A stretch of DNA of 64,000 bases, taken from NCBI GenBank assembly GCA_961205875.1, contig OY540820.1:11470001-11534000 (forward strand), in the 5' to 3' direction. Within the stretch, counting starts at the first letter, position 1, and the number at the start of each line of letters is the position of its first letter. The stretch comes from Sialis fuliginosa (Eukaryota > Arthropoda > Insecta > Megaloptera > Sialidae). Below the pieces are notes generated by a model. It was not told the origin of the DNA. It worked only from the letters and a program-made list of their open reading frames with translations, and made no database searches. A program made the translations under genes and the position numbers. Positions 1 through 13,140 of the stretch are shown here, piece after piece.

Positions 1-515
1 TTATAATTTACTTTTGAAAAGCAATTTTATAAAAATAAAACATATCAAAGCATAAGACTTGCTGTATTAATTTTAAAAGCTAAAAAAGTTATTCTAGATT
101 CAATAAAGGCAAATAAATACATAGTATTTATTGTTTTACCTCAAAAGATGTTGGTGCTAAAAACAAAAATCGAAAGGAGATCAATGCATATATATTATCA
201 CAAATAACGCCCTTAGTAATAATTAGACCAACGAAAAATAGAAGTAAACATATTTTACAATGTTTAGTTTAGATCTAAAATTTAAAAACGCAAATTATAA
301 AGTTTTATTTAGGAAAAATATTTATAATCATGGTCCCCATATCCAAATCATTTTCATATAGGTAATATAAAGTTCAAATATTATTTTTATATAATTTGTT
401 ACTCCCTAACAGCAATTTTATAATAAAATGCATTTATATACAAAACATATCAAAGAATAAGTTATTAATATTATTTTATTGAATACATGTAAAATTATTA
501 CTATTACAACACTTT

Positions 516-3500
516 TTATTTTTCTAAACCATATTGTATCATCACCAGCTCATACGTGACTATAGTAGAGGTAATCTGAAAAAGAATATATGTAAATATA
601 TAATACAAAAATTACAGTAGCACCTCACAATAACGACATAATTGGGACCGGACCCTTGCCGTCAAGTGGAAAACGCCGGTAAGTGAATTATGTTTTTTTT
701 ATGCCTCGCGAGTGCCTGTAAGTAAAACTACATATGTACTAATATAGGTATATTAAATGTGTAATAACACAAACAATAAAACAAAAACAGAAAGGGCAAT
801 TTTTACTCTTAAATACATATATATTTAATATGTATATGATTTACAACTGAAAAAGGAATAGAAAAATTAAATTTTCAATACAAATACGGAGATTAAAGTT
901 ACAAGTGCCGTTATTGCGAGGTGCTATACTGTATAATTATTATTGTTAATAATAATGGCGTATCATTTTATAGTTTAGTACTGTAAAAATCAAAATGTTT
1001 AATAAGGTACTGGCACCAGTCTTGGATATGACCCCAGTAATGGCTATTTTTAATTAAATGTACTGAATTAGAAATATTTATTGATATTTGATTACTACCA
1101 TCTCTGAATATTAATCTATATACATTTATCTGTCTTACAGCGTGATTTAATGACAATCGGCCAAAAGGTGTCAAAATGGTGGACATTTAAACTAACTATT
1201 AGTATAATTTATTTATTAAATTATTATATTATCATAATATCTGCTTTGTGTAAAATTGCTTTACATTGCATGTTTCAAATTTGACGATTCTTTCTTTTAT
1301 ATCTTTTGTGTTGTAGCACTTATCATTTTGTAATCATTAGCAATTTACTTTATCTATTACTATAGAAAAAACATAAAATAAACAAAATAAAAGGCTATAA
1401 TTTATAAAACAAACTATATTTGTGAACTTTGGTAATTAAATTGATAAAATAAAAAATTACTTATTTTATTAGTAACATTAGTTCATGAGAATTACAAAAA
1501 CAGTAAACCTTAGTCTTATAGCGCCCATAACTGGTGCCAGTACTTTAATAGTATGACTATTTTATTTTACAGATTAAAATCCATAACATGATACGCGACT
1601 CTTTTCGAATAAAAAATTACCGAAAGAATAACGTCTCTTCGAACAGAAAAGTATCTCAATCCTGTTAAAGCTATAACTTCTGCCATTATTTGATCTACAA
1701 ATCTGGTTAACTAAAATAAAGTTTTTAATAAATTATTTGACAATGATTTTCTTTCTATATATTAATTAATTCTATGCTACTTTCAGATTGTTTCATGATT
1801 TTCTTATGTTTAAGCGAAGAATTATACATAATGTATGTATATCGTCATATAAAATATAAATCTTCATATGACTATTATCCACGTTTTTAATTACCTCTAC
1901 ACAATTTGTAGTGAGAAACATATACTTCAATGGAGATCTGCTTTCTTCATGAATTCTTGAAGCATAGATAATCACCATCAAGAATCTGGATATTAGAAAT
2001 GCCAAAGAAAAATAGAAATATATAATTCGAATTAAAGATTTTCGAGGTCTGTAATCAGAAAATAATATAAAATAGCAGACATAAATTAATTATTATTTAA
2101 AAATTTATTGGTTTGTATGTGGTATGTAATATACAGAAGTGTAGTCCAGTGTTTCTCAACCGGACGTGGGTCAGGTCTCATCTCGTCCGAGACTGAGACG
2201 ATAACGAGAAAAGTATCCTCCCGATGTCTTTATCAAAATATATAAAAACTATTTAAAATAAATAAATAAATGTATTTATTGTGATATACATAATATGATA
2301 AAAAGGTAAAATATTTATAAACAAAATATATAAGAAGGGAGGAAGTGGGGCAAAACGGAACGTACCTACAAACAAAAATTATATTTGAAAAAAATCATTT
2401 TGGTAAGAGAAGTTATTCTAACCAGTAAAGAAAAGCATTAGTTTCAATATAATAATGCAACATTATATGTGTAATAAAATTCAAATAAAAAGTATGATAC
2501 ATTGCCCTCACATTCTATCAGAGGCCCCTACGCTAGAATTTTCAAGTCCAAAGCAAAGGAACAAAACGTAGGACAAGATATTATGCATACTATCGATGTA
2601 CCACATACTATTTTCTATTACATCTTCTACACAAAGTTCAAGTATATGCTGTATTTTATGGGAAAAATAGCATGTTGTTGGTCAGTCAAAAAACAAATGA
2701 ATCTCTCGCCATTTAAATGCATTTATATTTGGTCGAGTTTGAAACATATTTCAAAATGAAAAAAATTCCAATGCAATAATTTAACAACAAACAATAAAAA
2801 GAGAAAAAATAAGGCACCGTTCACTATAAAAACCTAGGGTACTAAAAAGTAGAATCCAACGCTGAGTATATGACTATAAAAATAATCATTAAAGTGATAA
2901 AAAGAAGCAAATCCGTGTTATTATTTATAGTCCTATTTGCTTCTGAACGGTTTTAATATAGAAATTTTAAATATACTTACTCAAAAACATGAAAAAGAGA
3001 GTTAAGTACAAAATATAGATCAATTGAAAATGACAAGACGACAATGAACGATATTTTTTTATTCACTGAACGCCATAAATTGTATACACGTGTATAATCT
3101 ATTCTAATTTCTTTCCATAGAGAGCTTGGTATCTGCAAATAATTTTTAAATTAAAATTCACAGAAAATAATTCGGAAAACAATTTAATTTATCTTATTAC
3201 TGATATTCGTATATACATACTACATACATTTATATCGTTCAACTCGACAATTGTTTTAATTCGTTGAGTGATTCTTGCAAACTCTTCAGCCAAGCATATA
3301 CTTATAATAACAATAAACAGATCTGTAAAGTTCCACATGAACGTAATGATAGCGTTCATGATAGCTAAAATTCCACCTATCCATCTACTGTAGGGTAAAA
3401 CGTCGAACACAAAGCCAAAGTTATGGTGAAACCAGATATCAAACACGGAGCAGTTCGATTCAGATACGTCTTTACAGGCTGTAGCTGTTGAGTTGAGAAT

Positions 3501-6500
3501 AGAGAAAAGATGTTCAACTAAAATTCATTTTACTTTGTTATTCGTTAATAATTTCTAAACTATTAACAAATATTGTAACCCAGAAAAAATTTTTTAGTAG
3601 TAGTTAGTAGTATAGTTGCAATTGTTGGTAAATTGCATCTAGAGAACCAAATCACTACGTTTGTTTAAAATTTAAACAATATCACCATTCACCATTGATG
3701 AATATAAAATGTTAAACGTGATTTTTATCGAATTTATGTTACGTATATTTATTTAAAATCATAGGATAGTTTTTTTTTATTTCTCATAAGAGAAAAGCTG
3801 AATTAAAATAAATAATTATCTAATAAATAGTAAAACTAATATTTGAAGCTATTGAATCAATGTTCTATATTTTTAGTATAAATGGGTTGAGGTATTCCTC
3901 GGAAAATTAAAAAAAATCAAGAAAAAGCCAAAATTTTGTAAATAACTAAAAGAAAATTATAAAAAGTTCCATTCAAAATACTGAAATAATTCACACATAG
4001 CAAACCTTGTTGCTCACCGAGAAATATCTCGAATTTTCGATTAAAAAGACAGCTAAATTAAAGAATTTATAAAAATAATATTTTTAAAATGTCAGAAGTT
4101 ACTTAGCAGTAGCACCATAGATAATTGTAAAGAAGAAGATATATATTATACTTTAAGGAGTTTCCTGAGATACAATCGGGCGCAAAAGTACATAAAATTT
4201 TTAATTCTCAAATATCTACGTATTACAAATAAAAACCATGAAGATAATTGATAATAACAATAAGTTGCATTGAATACTTACTTATTTTTAACTATTTTTC
4301 AACTTTGTAGACGTTTTTACATTATATTTGCATATTTTCTGTTTTAAGAAACAAAACTTTTGACAGTGAAAATGTCCTGAATCTATCTTCTTGAAACTAA
4401 ATTTTTCTAATAATTATTAATTTATTTATTGACTTACATTATTAAATCTCATTTACATATCATTAAAAAGTTAAGTGTATAGTCTATATACTACAAATAC
4501 AAATATTTTTTAATTATTGACGTTAATATTTAGCATTCATAGAAAAGAGTTGATCGTGACAACGCTGTAATATTAATTCATTTTTCTCAAATTGGCAGCA
4601 CACTATGACATTGTGAACAGTTCCTGTCAGATGTCAATACGTTATTTTTTATCCCTTTTTCACCAGAAAAGAAGTGTTTAGAAATTAAAAGCAAATTATG
4701 CAGCAGAGCTTTGTATAAAAATGTTAATTGGAGCGGTATATATTACAATATAATAATTATTTTAATTTTACTTTCATCAATTTAAATAGTGTTATTCTTT
4801 TATATTGAAATGTCATCAGATAAATATCTCTTGAATCAAATACATAGCAGCAAATATTCATTATTAGTATTACTATTTTATATAATTCAGTGGTATTGTT
4901 TTATTTTGAAATTTAATTAATACTATATATTTTATATTTAATAAGTATGACTTGGCTCTCATTTCAAGTATATTATTGTTTATAAGAGTGACAAGGATAT
5001 AGATATGTTATCACTGGTTTCCATGTGATTACTATTTCAACGTTGCCAGATCTTTTCGTTTGGTGAAGCATATTTCACGTAAATCGTCATATTATAATTA
5101 ATTCTACAAAAACGGTGTAGAGGAGGTCCATAAAACTTCAGAAAAACATTCTATTATATTGAAACTATATACACAAAAAAATTGAGAAAAGCTTAACCGT
5201 TTTTTCTATTTTTATTTGATTTTTATATCCGGTGATACATGTATTTCCCATTAAAACCAATGTTAAACTAATGAAAGTTAGAATCATTGTAACTCATAAA
5301 CGGTTTAGTGAATCCATTTGAAATTTATTGTAGTGTATTATGGAGTATGAAGGAACCTAACAACAAATTTTCATTAATCTGTAACCGTTTTGAAATATGT
5401 TTGAAATCGATCAGGAAACTCCTTAATAATTACCTGCAGCAACAATGCAATATAATATTACAATAACTGTTGTGTTCTTCTTAACTTTTTTCGTAGATTT
5501 ATACTTAGCCAAAGCTTTCTCTAGCTTACACCAATCGTGTACTAATTGTGGCCACTTGCGAGCCAAAATAAAAAAAGAGACGCAAATAATAAATACACAA
5601 CCATAAAATATTATACCAGCTGAAACATAATTTTTATATGAATAATTACATTAAATATTGTTTCATATATCGACAAAATATCTGACTCATTTTCAATTTC
5701 CTTCTAATGCATGATTATATTCATTAATTACACAGGCCGACAAAAAATTATTTTTGTACTGGTGTCTCTACTTCAATAAGTGATTTCGGAGTTTTTTGGC
5801 GCGCTGAAACCGAATCCGTCACGTCAGTTTAAGAATTTATTACCAAGTAGATCTTTCCTCTTTAAAATGAATTTTTATTTTTTACTGTACGATTTTTTTC
5901 ACCGAAATATACAAATTCGAATATATGATATTTTTCTTTATATAGTAGGCACAGTGACACAATGGACTTTACTATATTATATTAAATATAACAATAACTT
6001 CAAAAACTAGTTTATTTCGGTGAAAAAAAATCGTACAGTACAGTAAAGTAAAAATTTATTTTAAAGAGGAACGATAGTACTACTTCTTACCATGAACAAA
6101 AACTTTAGAAAAAATTTACCTATTTGGTAATAAATTCTTAAATATTACCAAAACCGTCATTTTGGACACTATTAGGTTAGGTTATATCAAAAACCTGACG
6201 TGACGGAGCAATTTGGGCAACGGATTCGGTTTCTGCACGCCAAAAGCCTCCGAAATTACCTATTTAAGTAGAGACGACAAAAATGATAAAAATAGATAAA
6301 ACTATAAACAGTTTTGCATTGTTGTAAGAACAAACTGTATCTACTAGAACTGGATCAACAAGCTTTTAGTTTTTTTCTACTAGATTTTTACAGACATGCA
6401 ACTTCTTTTATTATTAATTGAAATAAATTGGGAAAATATTGCTCCATCTAACTAATAACGGACCAGTACATCGCTAATACAAACCTACAAATCCTATATT

Positions 6501-6788
6501 TATTCCAGAAACTATTGCATATCTGGTATATAAAACGCTTACAGCTCCTGAACATGAAATAATAAATAGACAATATAAAACTCTGAAAGATCGCCATTTA
6601 AAATGTAGCTCTGTTGTAGGATCTTGAGATGATATTCCAATGACCGGAAGTATCGACAGGCATTGTGCCACAATTAACATTACCCATACTGACTCATGGA
6701 ATGAATTCCTTGGATAGTAATTATCTTCTGAAACTTTTTTATTAGAAGTAATAATAAGTGTGTCTGATTTTCGATCATTCAATGACAT
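516..6788 (-). CDS. Sugar-type gustatory receptor GrA (7 exons, complete)
   Basis: A seven-transmembrane ligand-gated channel subunit of the insect sugar-receptor clade (Gr5a/Gr64-like), expected in the plasma membrane of taste neurons. Exons, in transcript order: 6485-6788, 5434-5619, 3228-3517, 2981-3132, 1895-2048, 1621-1710, 516-575. They sum to 1236 nt (411 residues plus stop), with GT-AG borders and compatible phases throughout. Residues 24-60 carry the N-terminal block FHESVWVMLIVAQC, followed by a serine- and glutamine-rich SSQDPTTELHFKW stretch. The loop after exon 3 has DLFIVIISICLAEEF, and the last exon has the family signature as TYELVMIQY (399-407), with Y in place of the usual final F. 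A poly(A) signal AATAAA lies at 475-480 on the minus strand. The gene is the downstream member of a tandem pair with GrB. Family assignment is strong; the ligand is unknown. Confidence 0.9.
615..931. mobile_element. Short pogo/Tigger-like MITE in the last intron of GrA
   Basis: The ends are inverted: CAGTAGCACCTCACAATAAC on the left and CGTTATTGCGAGGTGCTATACTG-type on the right (the right arm carries two extra bases). TA dinucleotides flank it at 613-614 and 932-933, the expected Tc1/mariner/pogo target duplication. The matching intron of GrB lacks it. No coding capacity is seen, so it is non-autonomous. Confidence 0.65.
1004..1547. mobile_element. MITE family E, copy 1
   Basis: About 540 bp with inverted ends of the form AAGGTACTGGCACCAGT...ACTGGTGCCAGTACTTT. 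It lies in the last intron of GrA. The interior matches copies at 17.4, 36.0, 45.1 and 50.1 kb. Any reading frames inside it recur only because the repeat recurs, and I do not regard them as genes. Confidence 0.75.
5764..6275. mobile_element. Fold-back element in intron 1 of GrA
   Basis: The two ends are long inverted copies: GTCTCTACTT...GGCGCGCTGAAACCGAATCCGT on the left pairs with ACGGATTCGGTTTCTGCACGCC...AAGTAGAGAC on the right, with a second inner inverted block around 5857-5920 and 6009-6075 (TTTCACCGAAATA against TATTTCGGTGAAA). Intron 1 of GrA is 865 nt but only 163 nt in GrB, which fits an insertion after the duplication. Confidence 0.75.
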
Positions 6789-7049
6789 TGTCTAAAAGCA
6801 AACGAATATATGTCTTAATAAAAGATGTTCAGAAGCCAAACTAAATAAAACTAAACAAGCTGTCCCAGTGTCGACGAAGCAAGTTTTTATATCGAAAATA
6901 GAGATAGATTTGTTAATTTTTCAAATATTTCCGTAGTCACATGAATATTATTGAGATAACGACATCGTTCCCACATTTCTGAATTTTTATTTTAAAATAT
7001 CAATATTTTTCATTATATTAATTGTATTTAATTGTTATTTATTATATTT

Positions 7050-7090
7050 TAGCCTGATGATAATTCTGTGAATCGATAGCTTGTGTTTAT
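7050..7090 (+). ncRNA. Degenerate hammerhead-ribozyme-like core
   Basis: CTGATGA at 7054-7060 is followed by a short hairpin (AATTC-TGT-GAATC with one mismatch) and GATAGC, where an intact core would have GAAA. It is very similar to a better preserved copy on the minus strand near 25.1 kb and is followed by a shared tail containing TGACGTTTCGACAA. It is probably the decayed end of a retroelement; activity is unlikely. Confidence 0.35.
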
Positions 7091-7984
7091 AAATTTCTTA
7101 ATATATAATTTCTGACGTTTCGACAAACAAGTTGTTTTTATTTATTTGATATATACTTACATTATTCTCTATTATTTTTTAAGTCAATACTATTTTACTT
7201 AACTTTTCTTCTAAGAATACTATCGTCAAGTTCTTAACAGAGATCAGTCACTATTAAAAATATTTTTTTTAAATAAATCAATTTTATTTACGTTTATATC
7301 GAACAATTTTTTAATAAACTTATTATTATAATTCTGACATGAAATGGTGTGGAGTTGTGTACAATAGTACTGCTTATCATTGATCAAAACATAACATACA
7401 TACTTCTGTGCATTCAATGTAATTGCAAAAGGTATAAATATATCAATTTTTATTTGCAGTAAATAATATATTTGTATTGTGTAGGTACTTTTCTTTTACT
7501 CTGTGTGTGTATGTCTGTCTGGTTATCTGTATGTGTATATCTGTTTGCCTGTGAACGCTCTACAGCCAAAACGGTGAGACTTACAAACATGAAATTTTAA
7601 ACTTCTTATATAATATAATTATATAATATAAGTTCTTATATACTGTTGATGTGCACCTACTAAACCGGAAACGGATTTCGAATTATTTTTGAAACGGTGC
7701 ATAGTAGGAAAAATATTTTAGTTTAAAGTTATCGAAAATGCTCTTATCTATAATTTATATTCTGTTCATTTTTTTCCGAAAAATTTTTTTTTAGGAAATA
7801 ATCGATTTTCTTTAATTTTTGAATTTTTCGAATTATTTTTTAAACGGTACGTATTAGAAAAAATGTTATAGAGTAATATGCAGTTCAAATATTATATTTT
7901 ACTTCCCAAATATAAAACAAATCAAAGCTTAAGTTATTATTCTTTTATTGAATACAGACAAAATTATTACTATTACAAAACTTT

Positions 7985-10900
7985 TTATTTCTCTAAACCA
8001 TATTGTATCAATACCAACTCATATGTGACTATAGTAGAAGTAATCTGGAAAAGAAAGTATGTAATAAATATATAATTCAATTATAAGTCATTGTAAATTA
8101 ATAATGGCGTATCATTTAATACTTTAGAAATCACAAAGTATAATGATTGTATGACTATTTTATTTTATAGATCAAAATCCATAGCAAAATTACCGAAAGA
8201 ATAACGTCTCTTCGAACAGAAAAATATTTCAATCCTGTTAGAGCTATAACTTCTGCAATTATTTGATCGACGAATCTGTTTAACTAAAATTAAATATTTA
8301 ATTAATTATTTGAAAATATATGTACAGTCAAATGCAGAAGTGATTTTCCAGTTTGTATTCATTTTCATTCATCACAAACTTAGTAGGCTCCTCCCATTTG
8401 ATTATTATAATATTTAAATCATTTCTCCATATACCAAACAAAGACAGATATTTTGAAACTCATTTGCTAGATAAAAAACTACTCTTTGTTTATAATACTC
8501 ATATATATTTGTGCAATTCAATTATCATACATAATCATAGTAAATAACCATAATAAGTATATAAGAAATTAGATAAAAAAAGCAAAATTTGTAATAAATA
8601 ATAAATCATTATTTGAAATGGACGTATTTTTCATTATTATCTTCTCTTTTACTCATTTTGTCATCCAGTCCGCGCGCGAACTTTGTAAAAATTTACAACC
8701 CGTTCGCTGTCCGCCGCAGTAGGCCGCTTTCTGTTTGACCAGAGTTCGCTGCTGCCTGTGCGTTTGACAGAGCCTTTCTGACATTTAGACAATTAATTTG
8801 TTATTATTCATAATACATATCGCCATGTATATTATACATTTTTTAATGACTATTATCTACGTTTTGAATTACCTCTACACAATTTGTAGTGAGAAACATA
8901 TACTTCAATGGAGATCTACTTTCTTCGTGAATTCTTGAAGCATAAATAACCACCATCAACACTCTGGATATTAGAAATGACAAAGAAAAGTAAAAATATA
9001 TAGATCGAATTAAATATTTTCGAGGTCTGTAATCAGAAAAGAAAAAAAAATTATCTAAATTAATTATTTGAACATTTATTGGTATGTAATATGTAATAGG
9101 TATATAGAATAGGGTGGTTTTTTTTTCGGTCCCATTGGCCTATATTTTAGCTTTGGATCAAAAGTCGTAGATCAAACCTATGAACGGCGCAAACCGAGAC
9201 TTTTTCCCATTGAATAGCTCGTTGAAAAAATTAATTTATTTTAATTTCTTACAACAGCATATTATAGAGAATTAAATTTCATACAAAAAAGATCGCAAGT
9301 GTTCAATTCATAGATCTAGTATTTTTAAAGATATTCGTTTAAAAATTATCATAAAAATAAAAATTCAATTTTTATAATAATTTTTAGATAAACATATTTT
9401 TAAAATTACTGGATTTATGAATTAAACACTTACAAAATATTCTTTTAAGTTTTCAAAAAATGTTATTCACGCGTAAGTAAAAAAGAAATTTTTCCCATGT
9501 TAAATGGGAAAAAGACTCGGTTTGCGCCGTTCACAGGTTTGATCTACGAGTCTGAATTTTTACAAATTTAACTTTTGATCCAAAGCTAAAATATAGGCCA
9601 ATGGGACCGAAAAAAAAACACCCTAATATAGAAGTGTAGTTCAGTCTTTTCAACTAGGCATGGGTAATATTGGGTAACCTCCCGGTTTGCAGTTCTAATC
9701 AAAATATATTAAAAACTACCGTTTTTGTCAACATTTTTTTACCTTACCTTTGACCTCATTATGAGTTTTTATCAAAATAGTTTTAATTTAATAAAAAGTA
9801 TATGACTATTAAAATATTAAAATACTCTTCAAAAACAGGTAAAGTGATAAAAAGAAGCATATCCATGACAGTATTTAGTCATATTTGTTTCTGAAAGTTT
9901 TTAATATAGATACATACTTACTCAAAAACATGTAAAAGAGAATTAAGTACAAAAAATAGATCGATTGAAAAAGATAATATGACAATGAAGGATATTTTTT
10001 TATTCACTGAACGCCATAAATTATATACACGTGTATAATCTATTCTCAATTCTTTCCATTGAGAGCTTGGTATCTATAAATAAATATTAAATTATTAGAA
10101 TTCACAGAAAATAATTAGAGAAACTATTTAGTATATCTTATTAATTAATTATTATACAGTAAAAGCTCCTTATTCGCGCTTCCTTCATTCGCGTTTTCAC
10201 TATTCGCGGATTAAAAAAATGCGACCCAATTCCTATATTCGCGGCTAATGATTTCTTTATTCGCGAATATAATCAGTACATACATATGTAATAATAAAAA
10301 GGAAAATTGATCCGTCTATGGAACGAAGTCTTATTTTTAAGAGGCAAATTGCTAATGCCACTGCTGAATATCAATCTGAATTGAAGGAGCTTTTAAAAAC
10401 TGCCAAGCAAGAAAAAATTACAAAATTCTTTAAACCATTGCCTAAGCCTGAAGATAATAATTATTCAATATGGTCAAAAACTTCAATTAAATTGATTTTT
10501 TATATTGTATTTGTTTATTTATTTTGTCACCTAGGAACGTATCCCCTATAATCCCATATAAATTACCTTTCCGTATTCACGGTTTCTGTATTCGCGGCAT
10601 ATTTATGGAACATATACCCCGCGAATAAAGAGCTTTTACTGTATTCGTTTACATACTTTAGTATTTTTCAACTCAACAGTTGTTTTAATTCGTTGAGTGA
10701 TTCTTGCAAACTCTTCAGTCAAGCAAATACTTATAATAACAATAAACAGATCTGTAAAGTTCCAAATGAACGTAAAAATAGCGTTTATGATAGCTACAAT
10801 TCCACCAATCCATCTACTGTAGGGAAACACGGCGAACACAAAGCCAAAGTTATTGTGGAACCAGATATCTAACATTGAGCAGTTCGATTCAGATACGTCT

Positions 10901-12519
10901 TTACAGGCTGTAGTTGTTAAATTGAGAATAGAGAAAAGATGTTCAACTGAAATTAATTTAAATTTATTATTCGTTAATAATTGTTTAACTATTGACTAAT
11001 ATTGTAGCCTAGAAAATATTTGTTTTAAATATTTCAGTGGAATTGTTGGCAACTTGCATCCAGAAGTAAATAAATATCTAGATTGCCGTTATAGGATCGG
11101 AACAAAAGACAGACATGGACAAAAGGCCGACAAGGACAAAAGTCGACTTCCAAAAGTCAGACATTGACAAAAGGCCGACATGGATAAAATGCAGATGAGC
11201 AAGTTATATTAATTACAAATATCTTAGAGAAACAATAAATAATCGCAGTATTCAAGTATTTATAATCATACCATGTTGGGAAGTTGATTGTCTCACCCCA
11301 ACCCACGGCTTCTAATTTACTTTAGCGTTCTAACATTTTTTTTTGGGGGGTATGTGGGTCATGTCAATTAATGTATTATTTAATTTTCTTTAACGTTATA
11401 ACTAATACGATAATTATTTTTTGTGGGGGCAAATTAAAATTTATAAAAAATGACCCACACCCCCCCCCCCTCCCGCCAAAAAAAATAAATAATACAATAT
11501 ATTTTTTTTGGCTTTCGGGATTCTGCCTTTTGTCGTAGACCCGTTTGTTATAATTAAAATATCACCAACATTTTAAACGTGATTTTTGTCGAATTTGTGA
11601 TGAGAAATTTATCATTATTATAAGAAAAAACCTTATTAAAACAATTATTTAATAAACTTTTTTTCGAAAAGCTAAAATTTGAAGTTGTTGAAACAATGTT
11701 CTATATTTTTTTGTTTTACCTATATAAATTAAAATTTTGATAAATAACAGTTAAATTCAAGAATTTAGAATCACTTAATACAAATATTAGTTATGAAAAA
11801 AATATTTTTAACATATCAGAACTATAGGTTATTGTAAATAAGAACATATATAATATATTTAATAATTACCTGCAGCAACAATACAATATAATATTACAAT
11901 AACTGTTGTATTCTTCTTTACCTCTTTCGTGGATTTATATTTAATCAAAGCTTTTTCTAGCTTACACCAATCGTGTACTAATTGTGGCCACTTGCGAGCC
12001 AAAATAAAAAAAGAGACGCAAATAATAAATGAACAACCATAAAATATTATACCAGCTGAAACATAAATTTTAGAATATTTCTAACTCATTTTCAATTTTA
12101 ATAAAAAAAAGAATGAATGTTTAAAAATAAATAGGGTAAATATTGTTCCATCTAACAAATAAAATTTTTATTACAAATTTTGTTGTGGCACACGGACTAG
12201 TATTGCGCTAATACAAACCTACAAGTCCTATATTTATTCCAGAATCTATTGCATATCTGGTATATAAAACGCTTGCAACTCCCGAGCATGTAATAATAAA
12301 TAGACAATATAAAACTCTGAAAGAACGCCATTTAAAATGTAGCTCTGTTGTAGGATCTTGAGATGATATTCCAATGACTGGAAGTGTCGACAGACACTGT
12401 GCCACAATTAACATTACCCATACTGACTCGTGGAATGAGGCCCTTGAATAATTTTCTTTTGAATCTTTTTTATTTGAACTAATAATAAGTGTGTCTGATT
12501 TTTCTTCTTTCGATGACAT
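7985..12519 (-). CDS. Sugar-type gustatory receptor GrB (7 exons, complete)
   Basis: Close paralogue of GrA. Exons in transcript order: 12219-12519, 11870-12055, 10657-10946, 9922-10073, 8873-9026, 8194-8283, 7985-8044. They total 1233 nt (410 residues plus stop). Exons 2 to 7 are exactly the same length as those of GrA (186, 290, 152, 154, 90, 60). In the exon-4 peptide 45 of 50 residues are identical to GrA. The C-terminal signature is TYELVLIQY at 398-406. A poly(A) signal lies at 7944-7949 on the minus strand. Intron 3 holds a pogo-like element and intron 4 a fold-back element, neither present in GrA. No frameshift or internal stop was found, so it appears functional. Membrane taste receptor; ligand not predictable. 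Confidence 0.9.
8322..8620 (+). repeat. Dispersed repeat, copy 1 (GrB intron 5)
   Basis: This intronic stretch recurs in inverted orientation at 59838-60095, including the shared strings CATCACAAACTTAGTAG and GATATTTTGAAACTCATTTG. It runs from GTACAGTCAAATGCAGAA to GAAATG. Element class is unknown. Confidence 0.6.
9111..9624. mobile_element. Fold-back MITE in intron 4 of GrB
   Basis: About 100 bp at each end are inverted copies: left AGGGTGGTTTTTTTTTCGGT...CCCATTGGCCTATATTTTAGC, right the reverse complement ending ACACCCT at 9624. A second inner block (GATCAAACCTATGAACGGCG and its inverse) extends the arms. AAT flanks both sides. It has no coding potential. Confidence 0.75.
10157..10641. mobile_element. 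Internally deleted pogo/Tigger-like element in intron 3 of GrB
   Basis: Inverted ends CAGTAAAAGCTCCTTATTCG and CGAATAAAGAGCTTTTACTG, with TA duplications at 10155-10156 and 10642-10643. Inside, 10318-10461 encodes the last part of a transposase C-terminal region (MERSLIFKRQIANATAEY...) that is nearly identical to the longer copy at 55328-56050. Relative to that copy about 250 bp are missing. Intron 3 is 583 nt here and 95 nt in GrA; the 488-nt difference is almost exactly the element plus its TA duplication. Confidence 0.85.
11105..11545. repeat. GACAAAAGGCCGACA-rich repeat in intron 2 of GrB
   Basis: Short imperfect units of the type GACAAAAGGCCGACATGG are repeated around 11107-11200, and a GGCTTTCGGG...CCTTTTGTCG stretch occurs near 11515-11545. 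Poly-C and poly-G tracts lie between them. It looks like a degraded mobile element; class unknown. Confidence 0.4.
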
Positions 12520-12635
12520 TGTCTAAAAGCATACAAAAATAAGAGAGATTCAGAAGCCAAAATAATTAATATTTTATAATAAACCGAAAACTGAAAGTTT
12601 TATTAACAGTACGTATAGGTTTACAGAAATACTCT

Positions 12636-13140
12636 ATCTATATATATAAAGCTAAACGTGTCTCTGTCTGTCTGTCTGTCCGTTAGTGCGCTTATCACTC
12701 GAGAGCCATGGCTCATAATATCATAAATCGGATAAGTGCACTTATCCGATTTATGTGTTTTTTTTAATTCATAGGTACGTTCTCTGGCCAGGTTATAGGC
12801 TATATTTTGTTACGTTAGGTAACATAACAACTAAGCAGTGACGATAATAGTAAATCAAGTCGGAAAAAAAATTTTACCGTCGGCGCACTGTTTTGCCTAA
12901 AGCGTCCAATATTGAACAAAATAATGTGTTAAAGAATTGTGTAGAATCAAAAGATCTACAATAAAGTCTGTGACACCATATATCTAACTTTTGAATTTAA
13001 GCCACGACTGCTTTTATGTTAGAAATAAAATTAAAAATATGTGGGTTCTGTTTACGTGGACTTATGACCTGCAAAACATCAATCCTTATCGAAATAAATG
13101 ATTTCATCGTCATAAGTACTTAATGTAGATATAATTTGCC
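12636..13140 (+). repeat. Dispersed repeat with CTGTCTGTCTGTCCGTTAG leader
   Basis: Upstream of GrB. The region 12636-13030 recurs inverted at about 39330-39688 (shared TAGTAAATCAAGTCGGAAAA and CTATATTTTGTTACGTTAGG). The region 13015-13140 recurs inverted at about 41390-41515 (TGGGTTCTGTTTACGTGGAC). A short palindrome around TCGGATAAGTGCACTTATCCGA sits at about 12727-12750. Element class is not determined. Confidence 0.6.

Noticed and set aside
968-1186. Open frame of 72 codons on the minus strand, similar to frames at 50.1 kb
   Set aside because: It lies inside MITE family E; the similarity between copies is that of the repeat, and other copies carry stops.
1621-1710. Apparent GrA ending at a stop just past the penultimate exon
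   Set aside because: The unspliced reading runs into an intron; a GT donor after DVILS and the exon 516-575 restore the usual C-terminus, so the gene is not truncated.
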